Assembly: GCA_001642945.1 (NCBI GenBank)
Contig: LGRT01000034.1
Location: 1-64,000, forward strand
Length of the DNA stretch: 64,000 nucleotides
Origin: Rhodobacteraceae bacterium SB2
Lineage (GTDB): Bacteria > Pseudomonadota > Alphaproteobacteria > Rhodobacterales > Rhodobacteraceae
Direction of reading: 5' to 3'
The stretch's first letter is position 1. Each line of letters begins with the position of its first letter. The notes beneath the pieces were generated by a model that was not told the DNA's origin, ran no database searches, and was given only the letters and a program-made list of their open reading frames with translations. Shown here piece by piece: positions 29,613-39,167 of the stretch. The translations under genes were made by a program, and so were the position numbers.

Positions 29613-30545
29613 TTGGAACGCGCATATGTTTGCCCGGGACAGGGTGCACAAACAATCGGAATGGGGCGGGCGTTATCTGAGGCCTATCCCGAGGCAAAAG
29701 CCGTTTTTCAGGAAGTTGATGACGCGTTGAACGAGAATTTGAGCGGGTTGATCTGGGAAGGGGACCTGAGCGCGTTAACCCTAACCGAAAACGCACAACC
29801 GGCGCTGATGGCCACCTCTTTGGCGGCGTTTCGCGCGTTGCAATCAGAGGGTTTGGGCTTAGACGGTGTGGATTATGTGGCCGGCCATTCTTTAGGGGAA
29901 TATTCGGCCTTGGCGATTGCAGGCGCTTTGTCAGTGGCAGATACCGCGCGCCTTTTGCGCAAACGCGGGCAGGCAATGCAAACGGCGGTGCCGGTTGGCA
30001 TGGGGGCCATGGCGGCGATCCTTGGCCTTGACTTTTCAGCTGTTGCAAAGCTTGCAGCTGAGGCTGCCCAGGGCGAAATCTGTCAAGCCGCAAATGATAA
30101 TGATCCAGGGCAGGTTGTCGTATCGGGGCATGTCGGAGCCGTGGAAAGAGCTATTGCTTTGGCCAAAGGGGCCGGTGCAAAACGCGCCTTGCTGTTGCCT
30201 GTAAGCGCTCCATTTCACTGCGATTTGATGGCCCCAGCGGCGGCAGAAATGGCGCAAGCCTTATCAACGGTCGCTATCACGGCCCCAACAGTGCCGTTGG
30301 TCTGCAATGTCAAAGCTGAAGCCGTCAGCGCACCCGAACAAATCCGCGAGTTGTTATTCCAACAAATTACGGCCTCGGTGCGCTGGCGTGAATCGGTGCA
30401 GTGGATGGTTGAGCAGCAGGTATCAGAGATTTGGGAAATAGGCGCGGGTAAAGCGCTTTCGGGGATGGTGCGGCGTATTGATCGGGCTGTCGCTTGTAAA
30501 AACATCGCAACGCCTGATGACATATCCGCAGCGATAAGCACATAA
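29613..30545 (+). CDS. fabD: Malonyl-CoA:ACP transacylase
   Basis: A 310-residue cytoplasmic enzyme that loads malonyl groups onto acyl carrier protein for fatty-acid synthesis. It has the N-terminal CPGQGAQ motif, the nucleophile serine in GHSLGEYSAL at residue 93, the malonyl-binding arginine in RLLRKRGQAMQ, and the catalytic histidine in SAPFHCDLM. The start is TTG: AGGA at 29601-29604 is well placed and no in-frame ATG lies near the expected N-terminus. It begins the cluster fabD-fabG-acpP-fabF. Confidence 0.96.
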   Translation: MERAYVCPGQGAQTIGMGRALSEAYPEAKAVFQEVDDALNENLSGLIWEGDLSALTLTENAQPALMATSLAAFRALQSEGLGLDGVDYVAGHSLGEYSALAIAGALSVADTARLLRKRGQAMQTAVPVGMGAMAAILGLDFSAVAKLAAEAAQGEICQAANDNDPGQVVVSGHVGAVERAIALAKGAGAKRALLLPVSAPFHCDLMAPAAAEMAQALSTVAITAPTVPLVCNVKAEAVSAPEQIRELLFQQITASVRWRESVQWMVEQQVSEIWEIGAGKALSGMVRRIDRAVACKNIATPDDISAAIST

Positions 30546-30559
30546 GGGTGAAGTTTTAA

Positions 30560-31297
30560 ATGTATGATTTAAATGACAAAAGCGCACTAGTAACCGGAGC
30601 ATCAGGTGGGATTGGCAGCGCGATCACCCGTAAGCTGCACGCTGCGGGTGCCAAGGTGGCGTTAAGTGGAACGCGGCAGGAACCGCTTGAGAGGCTTGCT
30701 GAAGAACTGGGTGAACGAGCCTATATATTGCCCTGCAATTTAAGCGATATGGCCGCGGTTGAGGTCTTGCCCAAGCAAGCCATCGAAACCCTTGGTAGCC
30801 TTGATATCTTAGTGAACAACGCAGGTATCACCCGAGATAATTTATTCATGCGGATGTCAGATGAGGAATGGCAATCTGTGATCGATGTCAATCTCACCGC
30901 CACAATGAAGCTGTGCAAAGGCGCTTTGCGTGGTATGATGAAGTCCCGGTGGGGGCGGATTATCAATATCAGCTCGATCGTGGGCGCGACGGGCAATCCC
31001 GGTCAAGGCAATTATGCGGCCTCAAAAGCTGGAATGGTTGGAATGTCAAAATCACTGGCCTATGAGGTGGCCAGCCGTGGTATAACGGTAAATGTGGTCG
31101 CGCCAGGGTTTATCGCGACCGCAATGACGGATAAATTGGCTGATGATCGCAAAGAGGCAATTTTAGCACAAATCCCGGCGGGGCGGATGGGCGCCGCGGA
31201 AGATATTGCCAGCGCAGTTGCGTTTCTCGCAAGCGATGGCTCAGGCTATGTGACGGGCAGCACTTTGCATGTGAATGGTGGCATGGCGATGATTTAG
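30560..31297 (+). CDS. fabG: 3-oxoacyl-ACP reductase
   Basis: A 245-residue short-chain dehydrogenase performing the first reduction of each fatty-acid elongation cycle with NADPH. The Rossmann motif TGASGGIG is at about residues 12-19, NNAG near 87, the catalytic serine in NISSIVG, and YAASK with tyrosine near 151. The C-terminus GGMAMI is typical of FabG. It lies 14 bases after fabD, and position between fabD and acpP makes the assignment secure. Confidence 0.97.
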   Translation: MYDLNDKSALVTGASGGIGSAITRKLHAAGAKVALSGTRQEPLERLAEELGERAYILPCNLSDMAAVEVLPKQAIETLGSLDILVNNAGITRDNLFMRMSDEEWQSVIDVNLTATMKLCKGALRGMMKSRWGRIINISSIVGATGNPGQGNYAASKAGMVGMSKSLAYEVASRGITVNVVAPGFIATAMTDKLADDRKEAILAQIPAGRMGAAEDIASAVAFLASDGSGYVTGSTLHVNGGMAMI

Positions 31298-31299
31298 CG

Positions 31300-31317
31300 C
31301 GCGCCCAAAAGGGCGCG
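31300..31317 (+). other. Perfect hairpin after fabG
   Basis: CGCGCCC and GGGCGCG form a 7-bp stem with an AAAA loop three bases after the fabG stop. There is no T run behind it, so it is more likely a transcript-stabilising or processing hairpin than a terminator. It would allow acpP to be expressed at a level different from fabG. Confidence 0.45.
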
Positions 31318-31391
31318 AACCGTTCAGCTAGACGGAAAAACCCAGAAGTTTTTAGATTTGACCGAAAAAGGCATATTTTTGCCGAAATCAT

Positions 31392-31419
31392 TTGCCTAAT
31401 TAATAAGCTGTGCTATAGG
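31392..31419 (+). promoter_or_regulatory. Candidate acpP promoter
   Basis: TTGCCT and TATAGG are separated by 16 bases, about 140 bases before acpP. A separate promoter is expected because acpP is usually far more expressed than its neighbours and the 261-base gap is unusually long for this cluster. A second possible -35, TTGACT at 31457-31462, lacks a good -10. Confidence 0.3.
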
Positions 31420-31558
31420 CGGCGCAGAAGTGCCAGCGCGTGTTTGGCAAGGGCTCTTGACTGGTTGGCGCCTGTGGCTTAGGGAAACCACAAAACAGGT
31501 AAGACCCGCTCGCAGAGTGGTTAACTGGGCTCGGCCCGCATAAAATGAGGAATGAAAT

Positions 31559-31792
31559 ATGAGCGATATCGCAGACCGCGTAAAAAAGATTGTTGTGGAG
31601 CATCTTGGTGTTGAAGAAGATAAAGTTGCCGACAATGCATCATTCATTGATGACCTTGGCGCCGACAGCTTGGACACAGTAGAATTGGTCATGGCTTTTG
31701 AAGAAGAGTTCGGAATTGAAATTCCTGACGATGCCGCAGAAAACATCCAAACATTTGGGGATGCCGTTAAATTTATCGGTGAAGCGTCCTAA
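31559..31792 (+). CDS. acpP: Acyl carrier protein
   Basis: A 77-residue acidic four-helix protein that carries growing acyl chains. The phosphopantetheine attachment serine is Ser37 in [18 protein letters not shown] precedes the ATG. A strong terminator follows, which limits read-through to fabF. Confidence 0.98.
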   Translation: MSDIADRVKKIVVEHLGVEEDKVADNASFIDDLGADSLDTVELVMAFEEEFGIEIPDDAAENIQTFGDAVKFIGEAS

Positions 31793-31818
31793 GCTTGCAC
31801 CCTTAAATGCTGAATTAC

Positions 31819-31849
31819 GCCTCTGTCAGAAATGGCAGAGGCTTTTTTT
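31819..31849 (+). terminator. Rho-independent terminator after acpP
   Basis: GCCTCTG pairs with CAGAGGC, extended by a G-T and C-G pair around loop AGAAAT, and is followed by seven T. It separates the abundant acpP transcript from fabF. Confidence 0.85.
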
Positions 31850-31950
31850 ATTGCAAATCCGAAGTGCTAATTCTTGTGATTTCCAACAAATAGTCTTATT
31901 TAAAGAGCCTGAGTTTATAGGTAAAATAATTACATTAGAAGGACGGGCTG

Positions 31951-33210
31951 ATGCGTCGAGTGGTTGTCACAGGTCTTGGAATGGTAACGCCTTTGGCGAA
32001 TGGCGTAGATGCCACGTGGTCACGCATCTTGGCCGGACAATCCGGTGCAGGCTTAATCACGCGGTTTGACGCCGAGCAGGTTGCAACGAAGTATGCCTGC
32101 GAAGTGCCGCTTGGCGATGGCAGCGGCGCAAGCTTTAATGCCGATGATGTCCTAGCGGTCAAAGAGCAGCGGAAAATAGATGATTTTATCCTTTATGGGA
32201 TCGCTGCCGCTGTTGAGGCAGTTGAGGATTCCGGCTGGATGCCCGAAGATGAAGCGGGGCGCCTGCGCACCGGAGTTATGATCGGATCGGGAATCGGTGG
32301 GCTTAATTCGATTGCCGAGACCGCCATTTTGATCAAAGAACGCGGACCACGTCGGGTTTCGCCGTTTTTTATCCCGGGAGCGTTGATCAATCTTGTCTCC
32401 GGACAGGTGAGTATTCGTTTTCGCTTTAAAGGCCCAAATCACTCGGTGGTGACCGCCTGCTCCACGGGGGCGCATGCGATTGGCGATGCCGCGCGGTTGA
32501 TCCAAACCAATGATGCAGACGTGATGGTGGCCGGAGGTGCCGAAGCCGCAATTTCCGAAATCGGAATAGCCGGGTTTAACGCTTGTAAAGCGCTATCGAC
32601 CAATTATGCCGATAATCCCCAAGCGGCCTCGCGCCCTTATGATCGCAATCGTGACGGCTTCGTGATGGGCGAAGGCAGCGGCGTCGTTGTGCTGGAAGAA
32701 TATGAGCACGCTGTTGCGCGCGGCGCCAAGATATACGCTGAAGTTTTGGGCTATGGGCTATCTGGGGATGCCTATCATATTACCGCCCCTTCTGAGGATG
32801 GCGAAGGCGGAGAGCGCGCCATGCGCGCTGCGCTGTCTAAAGCCGCATTGCAACCAGAGGCGGTTGATTACATTAACGCGCATGGCACTTCGACAATGGC
32901 GGATGTGATTGAATTGGCGGCAGTGGAACGCATGATGGGTGAGGCGGCTTCAAATTTAACAATGAGCTCCACAAAATCCGCCACTGGCCACCTTTTGGGG
33001 GCTGCCGGCGCCATTGAAGCCATCTTCACCATTCTGGCAATTCGCGATCAAGTGGCCCCCCCAACAATCAACCTTGATGATCTGGCGGTGGAAACAGCGG
33101 TTGATTTGGCGGCGAATAAAAAACGTCCGCGCAAAATTGACGTTGCACTTTCAAACTCATTCGGCTTTGGAGGCACTAACGCCTCACTCGTTTTGGGCAA
33201 AGCCCGCTAA
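31951..33210 (+). CDS. fabF: 3-oxoacyl-ACP synthase II
   Basis: A 419-residue condensing enzyme of fatty-acid elongation. The Cys-His-His triad is visible: TACSTGAHA near residue 170, NAHGTST and KSATGHLLGAAG. The C-terminal NSFGFGGTNA is the usual signature. AGAAGGACGGGC lies just upstream of the ATG. Its TAA overlaps the ATG of mltG (TAATG), a common coupling in alphaproteobacteria. Confidence 0.97.
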   Translation: MRRVVVTGLGMVTPLANGVDATWSRILAGQSGAGLITRFDAEQVATKYACEVPLGDGSGASFNADDVLAVKEQRKIDDFILYGIAAAVEAVEDSGWMPEDEAGRLRTGVMIGSGIGGLNSIAETAILIKERGPRRVSPFFIPGALINLVSGQVSIRFRFKGPNHSVVTACSTGAHAIGDAARLIQTNDADVMVAGGAEAAISEIGIAGFNACKALSTNYADNPQAASRPYDRNRDGFVMGEGSGVVVLEEYEHAVARGAKIYAEVLGYGLSGDAYHITAPSEDGEGGERAMRAALSKAALQPEAVDYINAHGTSTMADVIELAAVERMMGEAASNLTMSSTKSATGHLLGAAGAIEAIFTILAIRDQVAPPTINLDDLAVETAVDLAANKKRPRKIDVALSNSFGFGGTNASLVLGKAR

Positions 33211-34358
33211 TGTGGCGAAGCGCAGCGTCCAATGCGCTGACCTTTCTAATCTTGGTGTTTCTGCTGATCGGAGCGCTCGCGCTTTGGGGGCAGGCGCAAT
33301 ATTTTGGGGCAGGTCCGCTTTCTGAAGCAAAATGTTTGCTGGTTGACCGTGGTCAAACCATGCGCAAATTATCGCAGAAATTAGACGAGATGGGCGCCCT
33401 GTCACAACCTGCGATATTTCGTATTGGCAGCGAGTATGAAAACAAAACAGCGCAATTAAAGGCAGGCAGTTTCTTAATTCCCCAAGGGTCTTCAATGCGC
33501 GAGATTGCAGATATTGTAACCCGCGGTGGGGCAAATACCTGCGGTACTGAGATCGTGTTCCGCTTGGGAATTAACACAACGCAAGCTCAAATACGCGAAA
33601 TGGATCCCGTCACGCAAAAACTGATCGAAATCGATAGTTTTGAACTGTCACAAGCGCCACCCGCGGCTTATAAAAAAGCGATTGCTCTCCCGGGCTTGCG
33701 CTTCCGTTTAACCATGGCCGAGGGCATAACCTCTTGGCAGGTGGTTGAAGCCCTATCAAATATTGATATTTTAACCGGTGATATTCTTGAAATTCCGGCC
33801 GAAGGCAGCCTTGCGACGATCAGTTATGAGCTGCGAAATGGAGATACAAGAACCGGGCTGTTGCAGCGCATGATCCAAACCCAAGAAAGCTATTTGGGTG
33901 AGGCTTGGGCCTTGCGCGCCGAGGGTTTGCCTCTCTCTACGCCCCAAGAGGCGCTGATACTTGCCTCGATTATCGAAAAGGAAACCGCCATGGCTGCCGA
34001 ACGACGGCTCGTGGCCAGCGTGTTTATCAACCGTTTAAACAGAGGCATGCCGCTGCAAACCGATCCAACGGTGATTTATGGCATTACGAAAGGTCAAGCT
34101 GTGCTGGGGCGCGGCTTGCGGCGCAGTGAATTGCGCAAAGATACCCCTTGGAACACGTATACGAATAAAGGATTGCCCCCGACGCCGATCGCCAATCCTG
34201 GTAAGGCGAGTATTGAAGCCGCGTTGAACCCCGAGACGACTAATCTGGTGTTTTTTGTTGCCGATGGCACGGGCGGGCATGCCTTTGCCGAAACGCTGGC
34301 AGAGCATAATAAAAACGTCGCTAAATGGCGAAAAATTGAAGCCATGCAATCAGAATAG
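33210..34358 (+). CDS. mltG: Endolytic murein transglycosylase
   Basis: A 382-residue inner-membrane lytic transglycosylase (YceG family) that ends nascent glycan strands. One N-terminal transmembrane helix (ALTFLILVFLLIGALALW) is followed by a LysM-like segment and the YceG domain. The catalytic glutamate is in LASIIEKET near residue 256, and the signature LQTDPTVIYG and YTNKGLPPTPIANPG are present. The fabF-mltG overlap makes the two co-translated. Confidence 0.96.
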   Translation: MWRSAASNALTFLILVFLLIGALALWGQAQYFGAGPLSEAKCLLVDRGQTMRKLSQKLDEMGALSQPAIFRIGSEYENKTAQLKAGSFLIPQGSSMREIADIVTRGGANTCGTEIVFRLGINTTQAQIREMDPVTQKLIEIDSFELSQAPPAAYKKAIALPGLRFRLTMAEGITSWQVVEALSNIDILTGDILEIPAEGSLATISYELRNGDTRTGLLQRMIQTQESYLGEAWALRAEGLPLSTPQEALILASIIEKETAMAAERRLVASVFINRLNRGMPLQTDPTVIYGITKGQAVLGRGLRRSELRKDTPWNTYTNKGLPPTPIANPGKASIEAALNPETTNLVFFVADGTGGHAFAETLAEHNKNVAKWRKIEAMQSE

Positions 34359-34406
34359 CCAAACCCGTTCAAAATTATTTAACGTCGGCTAATAGACGTT
34401 CAAATG

Positions 34407-35165
34407 TTAGATCGAACCCGCTTCGACCATATAGTTATTTGCCGTGCACATGGCTGCATCATCTGAGGCCAAGAAGAGAACCATGCGCGCCACATAGACC
34501 GGATCGATCAAGTCGGGAAGGCATTGCCTTTTACGCTGATTTTCCAAACCTTCCGGCGTGACCCAAAGGTCTTTTTGGCGCTCGGTCATAATCCAGCCTG
34601 GTACAACGGTATTGACCCGAATGCGGTGTTTTCCCAAATCACGCGCCATCGTTCGGGTCAGGCCATGCACGGCCGATTTTGCGGTCGCATAGGCTGGAAA
34701 CCCACCGCCTGCTTCCCACCATGAATTCGAGCCGATATTTATGATAGACCCGCCACCGCGTTCAATCATTCCTGGCGCAAGATGTTGTAATGTAAAGAAT
34801 TGGTGACGTAAATTTGTGGCCATGCGTTCGTCCCAATACTCAACCGTAACATCCTGCCAATCATGTCGGTCATCTCTTGCGGCATTGTTCACCACCACAT
34901 CGGCGCTACCAATCCGGTCAGTCAACGCATCCAAGGCCAATTTAAGCGCAGTAATATCGCGCAGGTCACAAATTTCAAACGCGACATCTGGGCCGAGCAT
35001 TTCAGCCAATTCTGCGCTGCGTGTCTGATCTAGATCTAAAAACCCAACCTTCGCGCCTTGACCGGAAAAGGCCTTAACAATCTCGGCGCCAATCCCGGAG
35101 GCGCCGCCTGTCATAAAAACTGTTTTCCCGGATAGGCTGGGAAAGCGTGCAAATTGTTGAGACAT
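34407..35165 (-). CDS. Short-chain dehydrogenase/reductase
   Basis: A 252-residue classical SDR. The cofactor motif TGGASGIGAE is near residue 19, an aspartate ending the second strand (GFLDLDQ) suggests preference for NAD, and NNAARDDRHDW replaces the usual NNAG. The catalytic YATAK motif has tyrosine near 156, with serine in NIGSNSWW. Members with NNAARDDRH resemble sugar or L-rhamnose/galactose dehydrogenases, but the substrate is not determined. I chose ATG 35165, preceded by AAAGG, over the upstream start that adds seven residues. It stands alone, convergent with mltG. Confidence 0.85.
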   Translation of the reverse strand: MSQQFARFPSLSGKTVFMTGGASGIGAEIVKAFSGQGAKVGFLDLDQTRSAELAEMLGPDVAFEICDLRDITALKLALDALTDRIGSADVVVNNAARDDRHDWQDVTVEYWDERMATNLRHQFFTLQHLAPGMIERGGGSIINIGSNSWWEAGGGFPAYATAKSAVHGLTRTMARDLGKHRIRVNTVVPGWIMTERQKDLWVTPEGLENQRKRQCLPDLIDPVYVARMVLFLASDDAAMCTANNYMVEAGSI

Positions 35166-35448
35166 GAATATACCTTTTTGAAGCAAGTGGCGAGATGCGT
35201 AGAAAGCAATAGTTGGGGATTGCTGTCAACGGCCCGGTTAAGGGCTTTAGGCGCTGCGCGGTTCTGGCGCGGGCGCTTATTGTTTAAGGCAATTTATTTT
35301 CGACATAACGGATTTGATTGATGATGTATTTTACAACTGGAGTGAGCAAGTTGGGCATGCCATGCCAATAATAATCGCATTAAAGCGCGCGCCCACAAGC
35401 GCGCCGCGCAAAAGCATGCTCGATAAGGTAATATGGTATTTTCAACAG

Positions 35449-37080
35449 TTACAAAGCTCTATCCCTGTTTTCAGCCTCGATGCTTCCAAGTCCCGAGTTT
35501 TGTAAATGGGTTTCGAAATATGTACGAAAGAAGGGAAGGCCCTCAGCAAGTTTTAAAAACTCATCGCGCGTTAACACCAAAACCTTTGTGTCTTCGATCG
35601 CAACCGCGGTGGCAATCCGCCGCGTTGCTCCTATCAGCAAACGTTCTCCAAAGTGATCGCCCGCGATAAGAACGCGGGATGTCTCTTCTCCGGTTTCGGG
35701 ATCTATGCCCGTGATTTCTACGCTGCCGCTAGCGATCGTGTAAAACCCGTCTGAGCGCGCGCCATTTTCGTAAATTCGATCCCCCGCGCGGTATAAAACA
35801 TATCGCGCATCTTGCGGCTTTTCCGAATTAATCTGAACAACTGAGCGAGGAGAAAACCCGTCCATCAGCCAGTTCCAAAGCACAGAGATGCGGGTTTGCA
35901 TGCCGGGTAAAAACGAAATGTAATAGACCCGCCATAACAACCAGGCCAAACGGCCTGTCAGCTTGATACCATAAACTTCCGCGACACCGCGCCCGGCGCC
36001 AAGCGAGGCCAGCGATCCTTTTGAACTGTAATGAAACTTCTTCAAATTCTGATTTTGAAGGGCTGCAACAACATTTTGTGCCAAATGCTTTGCCTCTCGC
36101 ACGGCAAATTGGGCTGTTGGAGGGGCGAAATCTTCGCGGGCTGAGGCCGTATCAGTCATTGGTATTAACGCACAATCCCCAATCGCCCAAATGTTTTCAA
36201 ACCCATCCGCCCGAAAATCACGCCGAACCAAAATACGCCCCTGCTCAAGCGTTAGAGGCATCTTAGCAACCACGGGCGCCGGCGTATTGCCAATGGTGGC
36301 CACGATGGTGCGCGTATCAATCACCTCTCCGGTTGTGGTGACAAGCTGCGTCCCCGTTGCTTCTGCGACACCAACGCCAAGCTGCACTTCAATGCCCCGC
36401 TGGTTTAATTTGTTCTGCGCATAAGCGGCGAGACTTTCAGGCATTTCATTCAAGATACGATCGGCAAATTCTAACACGACAACGCGTATTGCTGAGGCAT
36501 TAATATTTGGATAGTAGCGTAATGAGCGATCGATCAATTCTTTTATCTCACCCACGGTTTCAATTCCCGAAAACCCCCCTCCGATCACGGTGAAGGTAAG
36601 GGCGCCTTTCTTCACCTCGGGAAGGCGGGTGATATCCGCATGTTCCAGCCGCTCGATCACGTGCGCCCTTAACCGCCGCGCATCACTGAGCGTTTTCATG
36701 GTGAAGGCGTGTTCGCTTAGGCCGGGTGTGCGGGTTAAATCGCTTCCAGACCCAAGCGCAATAATCAGGTGATCATACTCCAAAACCGTAGGTCGGCGCT
36801 GTACACCTTGAAAAACGGTTACAGTTTGCGCCTCTGGGTTGATACTATCAACCTCAGCTTTTCGTATGAAAATCTCCCGCGTGAGAAAGCGCAAAGGCGA
36901 AACAGCATTTACCGCTGAAATCGCGCCGCCTGCCACCTCGGGCAAGAGAGGTTGGAACACAAAATAATTCTCACGATTTACAACTTCGATTGCCGCTTTT
37001 TTGCCCATTAAGCGTTGCAGATTGCGGGCAGCGTATAATCCAGCGAAACCCCCGCCCAAAATCAAAACCCGATGTACCAT
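35449..37080 (-). CDS. NDH-2-like NAD(P)H dehydrogenase fused to a cyclic-nucleotide-binding domain
   Basis: A 543-residue two-part protein. Residues 1 to about 410 form a type II NADH:quinone oxidoreductase-like flavoprotein: FAD motif ILGGGFAGLYAA, substrate-side NYFVFQPLLPEVAGG, second nucleotide motif VIGGGFSGIETVGE and the FAD-binding IWAIGDCALI. A hydrophobic amphipathic stretch (WLLWRVYYISFLPGM) may give membrane attachment. Residues about 416-535 form a CAP_ED domain with GDHFGERLLIGATRRIATAVA, matching the phosphate-binding cassette of cAMP-binding proteins. This suggests electron entry to quinone controlled by a cyclic nucleotide or another ligand. It is monocistronic. Confidence 0.88.
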   Translation of the reverse strand: MVHRVLILGGGFAGLYAARNLQRLMGKKAAIEVVNRENYFVFQPLLPEVAGGAISAVNAVSPLRFLTREIFIRKAEVDSINPEAQTVTVFQGVQRRPTVLEYDHLIIALGSGSDLTRTPGLSEHAFTMKTLSDARRLRAHVIERLEHADITRLPEVKKGALTFTVIGGGFSGIETVGEIKELIDRSLRYYPNINASAIRVVVLEFADRILNEMPESLAAYAQNKLNQRGIEVQLGVGVAEATGTQLVTTTGEVIDTRTIVATIGNTPAPVVAKMPLTLEQGRILVRRDFRADGFENIWAIGDCALIPMTDTASAREDFAPPTAQFAVREAKHLAQNVVAALQNQNLKKFHYSSKGSLASLGAGRGVAEVYGIKLTGRLAWLLWRVYYISFLPGMQTRISVLWNWLMDGFSPRSVVQINSEKPQDARYVLYRAGDRIYENGARSDGFYTIASGSVEITGIDPETGEETSRVLIAGDHFGERLLIGATRRIATAVAIEDTKVLVLTRDEFLKLAEGLPFFRTYFETHLQNSGLGSIEAENRDRAL

Positions 37081-37577
37081 TTCGAATAAACCTTTTTACG
37101 CCGCGCGTATTCGCTGTTTAACTTAATCCACCACGCTTTCATATCCTTTGTAACGAATTAATCCAAAAGCATAAGCTTGCTATTTTAATTGCGAATATGA
37201 ATGTTTTTGAATTCCACGGACAAAACGTTTTACCTTCTTTGCACAGCGTGAAAATTTACGAAACCACCTGTAATAATTACGATCCGGTTTAATGCGGTTA
37301 GTTTTACGCAAAAGACTTTTGAAAACTTACCTTTCAATCTTTCACTGCGTTAACAACTTTAGGAACTAAATTATGGCGCGCTTTCATAAATTTTATGTAC
37401 GCAACGCTTTGCAGCCAGATGGCAGAGATCATAAAAAATATACGCCAAGCTCGGAAATACCGTTTAAACTTTGCGTGCAATCGCCTTTCCTGAACAGGTA
37501 GATTCTTTATGCAGACTTATAAAAATAGCGTTCAAAAAAGTAACACCTCGATTAGAAAATAGGGTTTAATAGCGTTT
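37081..37577. other. Intergenic region between NDH-2-like and GMC genes
   Basis: An AT-rich 497-base gap between divergent genes. It should contain both promoters. The only coding candidate is a 42-codon frame at 37373 described separately. I see no terminator or RNA gene. Confidence 0.45.
37373..37501 (+). CDS. Possible 42-residue basic small protein
   Basis: An ATG preceded by AGGAAC with 6 bases spacing opens a 42-codon frame ending in TAG. The product is basic and rich in Phe, Lys and Arg (starts MARFHKFYVRN, ends SPFLNR), with no membrane helix. I recognise no family. The ribosome-binding site is the only support; it could be chance in an AT-rich gap. Confidence 0.25.
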   Translation: MARFHKFYVRNALQPDGRDHKKYTPSSEIPFKLCVQSPFLNR

Positions 37578-39167
37578 ATGGAATTTGATTACATTATTGT
37601 TGGGGCGGGCAGCGCGGGCTGTGTTTTGGCGAAGCGTTTGGTCGAGGCGGGTCATAAAACATTGCTGTTAGAGGCGGGGGGGCGTGATAATTATCACTGG
37701 GTGCATATACCAATGGGTTATTTATATTGCATTGATAATCCACGCACAGATTGGCAGTTTAAAACACAACCACAGATCGGTTTGAACAATCGCAGCTTGT
37801 TATACCCACGGGGAAAAATATTAGGTGGTTGCAGCTCCATAAACGGAATGCTCTATTTGCGCGGGCAGGCCGCGGATTATGATCACTGGCGACAATTAGG
37901 CCTTGTGGGCTGGGGGTGGGATGACGTGCTGCCTTATTTTAAAAAATCCGAAGATTATGTAGATGGCGCATCTGAATATCACGGGGCGGGCGGTGAATGG
38001 CGCGTTGAGCGGCAAAGGCTGCATTGGCCAGTATTGGATGATTGGCGTCGGGCTGCGATAAGCGCAGGCATTCCACCGGTGGATGATTTCAACACAGGCG
38101 ATAATGAAGGGGTTGGATATTTCAAAGTAAATCAACGCTCCGGCTGGCGATCAAATACGGCAGGCTCTTTTCTTAAAACGATCAAACACAAAGATAATCT
38201 ATATTTAAAAACGCATGCCCAAACGCGGCGCGTCATTGTAAAACAAAACCGCGCGGTTGGGGTAGAGTATCAACAAGGCGCAACCCAAAAAACGGCTTAT
38301 GCAAGGGCGGAAGTCATTCTGTGCGCGGGGGCTATAGGATCTCCGCATCTTTTGCAATTATCGGGGATAGGGCCCGCGCCGCATCTACAAGCGCATGGCG
38401 TTGAAGTGCTTCACCATAGTCCCGAAATTGGCGCAAATCTGCAAGATCACCTGCAGTTGCGCTGTTCATGGCGTTTAACGGGGGCAAAAACGCTGAATAC
38501 TTTGGCCAATTCGGTTTTTGGGAAAACTAAAATTGCTGGTGAATATTTACTTAAACGGTCTGGACCCATGTCGATGGCGCCCTCTCAATTGGGGGCTTTT
38601 GCAAAATCACGCCCGGATGTGGCAACGGCAGATTTAGAATACCATGTGCAGCCTTTGTCTTTAGATGCTTTTGGCGAACCACTTCATGATTACCCCGCAA
38701 TCACCGCCTCTGTTTGCCATTTGCGGCCTGAAAGCCGCGGAGAGGTGCGGCTTTCCAGCTCAAACCCCCTTGATGCCCCCTTAATATCTCCCAATTTTCT
38801 GTCTAGCGAAGGCGATCGATTGGTGGCAATCGATGCAATTAACCTCACGCGAAAGATTATGGCGCAGCCCGCCTTGCAGCAATATCAGCCAAAAGAGCAA
38901 AAACCAGGGCTGCAAGCGCAAACGGATCACGATCTAATTCACGCGGCGGGAGAGATTGGGACAACGATTTTTCATCCAACATGTAGCGTGCGTATGGGGC
39001 AAGATGTAACGGCGCCCTTGACCGAAAAACTGCACCTTCGCGGCATAGAAGGCTTAAGAGTGGCCGATGCCAGCGCAATGCCGTGTATTACCAGCGGAAA
39101 CACCAACGCTCCAACCATCATGATTGCAGAAAAAGCAGCAGATTTAATCTTAAACAGCCGGCAATGA
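37578..39167 (+). CDS. GMC family FAD-dependent oxidoreductase (choline/alcohol dehydrogenase-like)
   Basis: A 529-residue flavoprotein of the glucose-methanol-choline family. The FAD motif DYIIVGAGSAGCVLA begins at residue 4. GMC signature 1 is in PRGKILGGCSSINGMLYLRG and signature 2 in GAIGSPHLLQLSGIGP. The catalytic histidine is probably in HPTCSVRMG near residue 470, with GNTNAPTIMIAEKAADLI at the end. Bacterial relatives oxidise choline or aliphatic alcohols such as polyethylene glycol. The lack of bet neighbours argues against choline. Substrate unassigned. Confidence 0.9.
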   Translation: MEFDYIIVGAGSAGCVLAKRLVEAGHKTLLLEAGGRDNYHWVHIPMGYLYCIDNPRTDWQFKTQPQIGLNNRSLLYPRGKILGGCSSINGMLYLRGQAADYDHWRQLGLVGWGWDDVLPYFKKSEDYVDGASEYHGAGGEWRVERQRLHWPVLDDWRRAAISAGIPPVDDFNTGDNEGVGYFKVNQRSGWRSNTAGSFLKTIKHKDNLYLKTHAQTRRVIVKQNRAVGVEYQQGATQKTAYARAEVILCAGAIGSPHLLQLSGIGPAPHLQAHGVEVLHHSPEIGANLQDHLQLRCSWRLTGAKTLNTLANSVFGKTKIAGEYLLKRSGPMSMAPSQLGAFAKSRPDVATADLEYHVQPLSLDAFGEPLHDYPAITASVCHLRPESRGEVRLSSSNPLDAPLISPNFLSSEGDRLVAIDAINLTRKIMAQPALQQYQPKEQKPGLQAQTDHDLIHAAGEIGTTIFHPTCSVRMGQDVTAPLTEKLHLRGIEGLRVADASAMPCITSGNTNAPTIMIAEKAADLILNSRQ

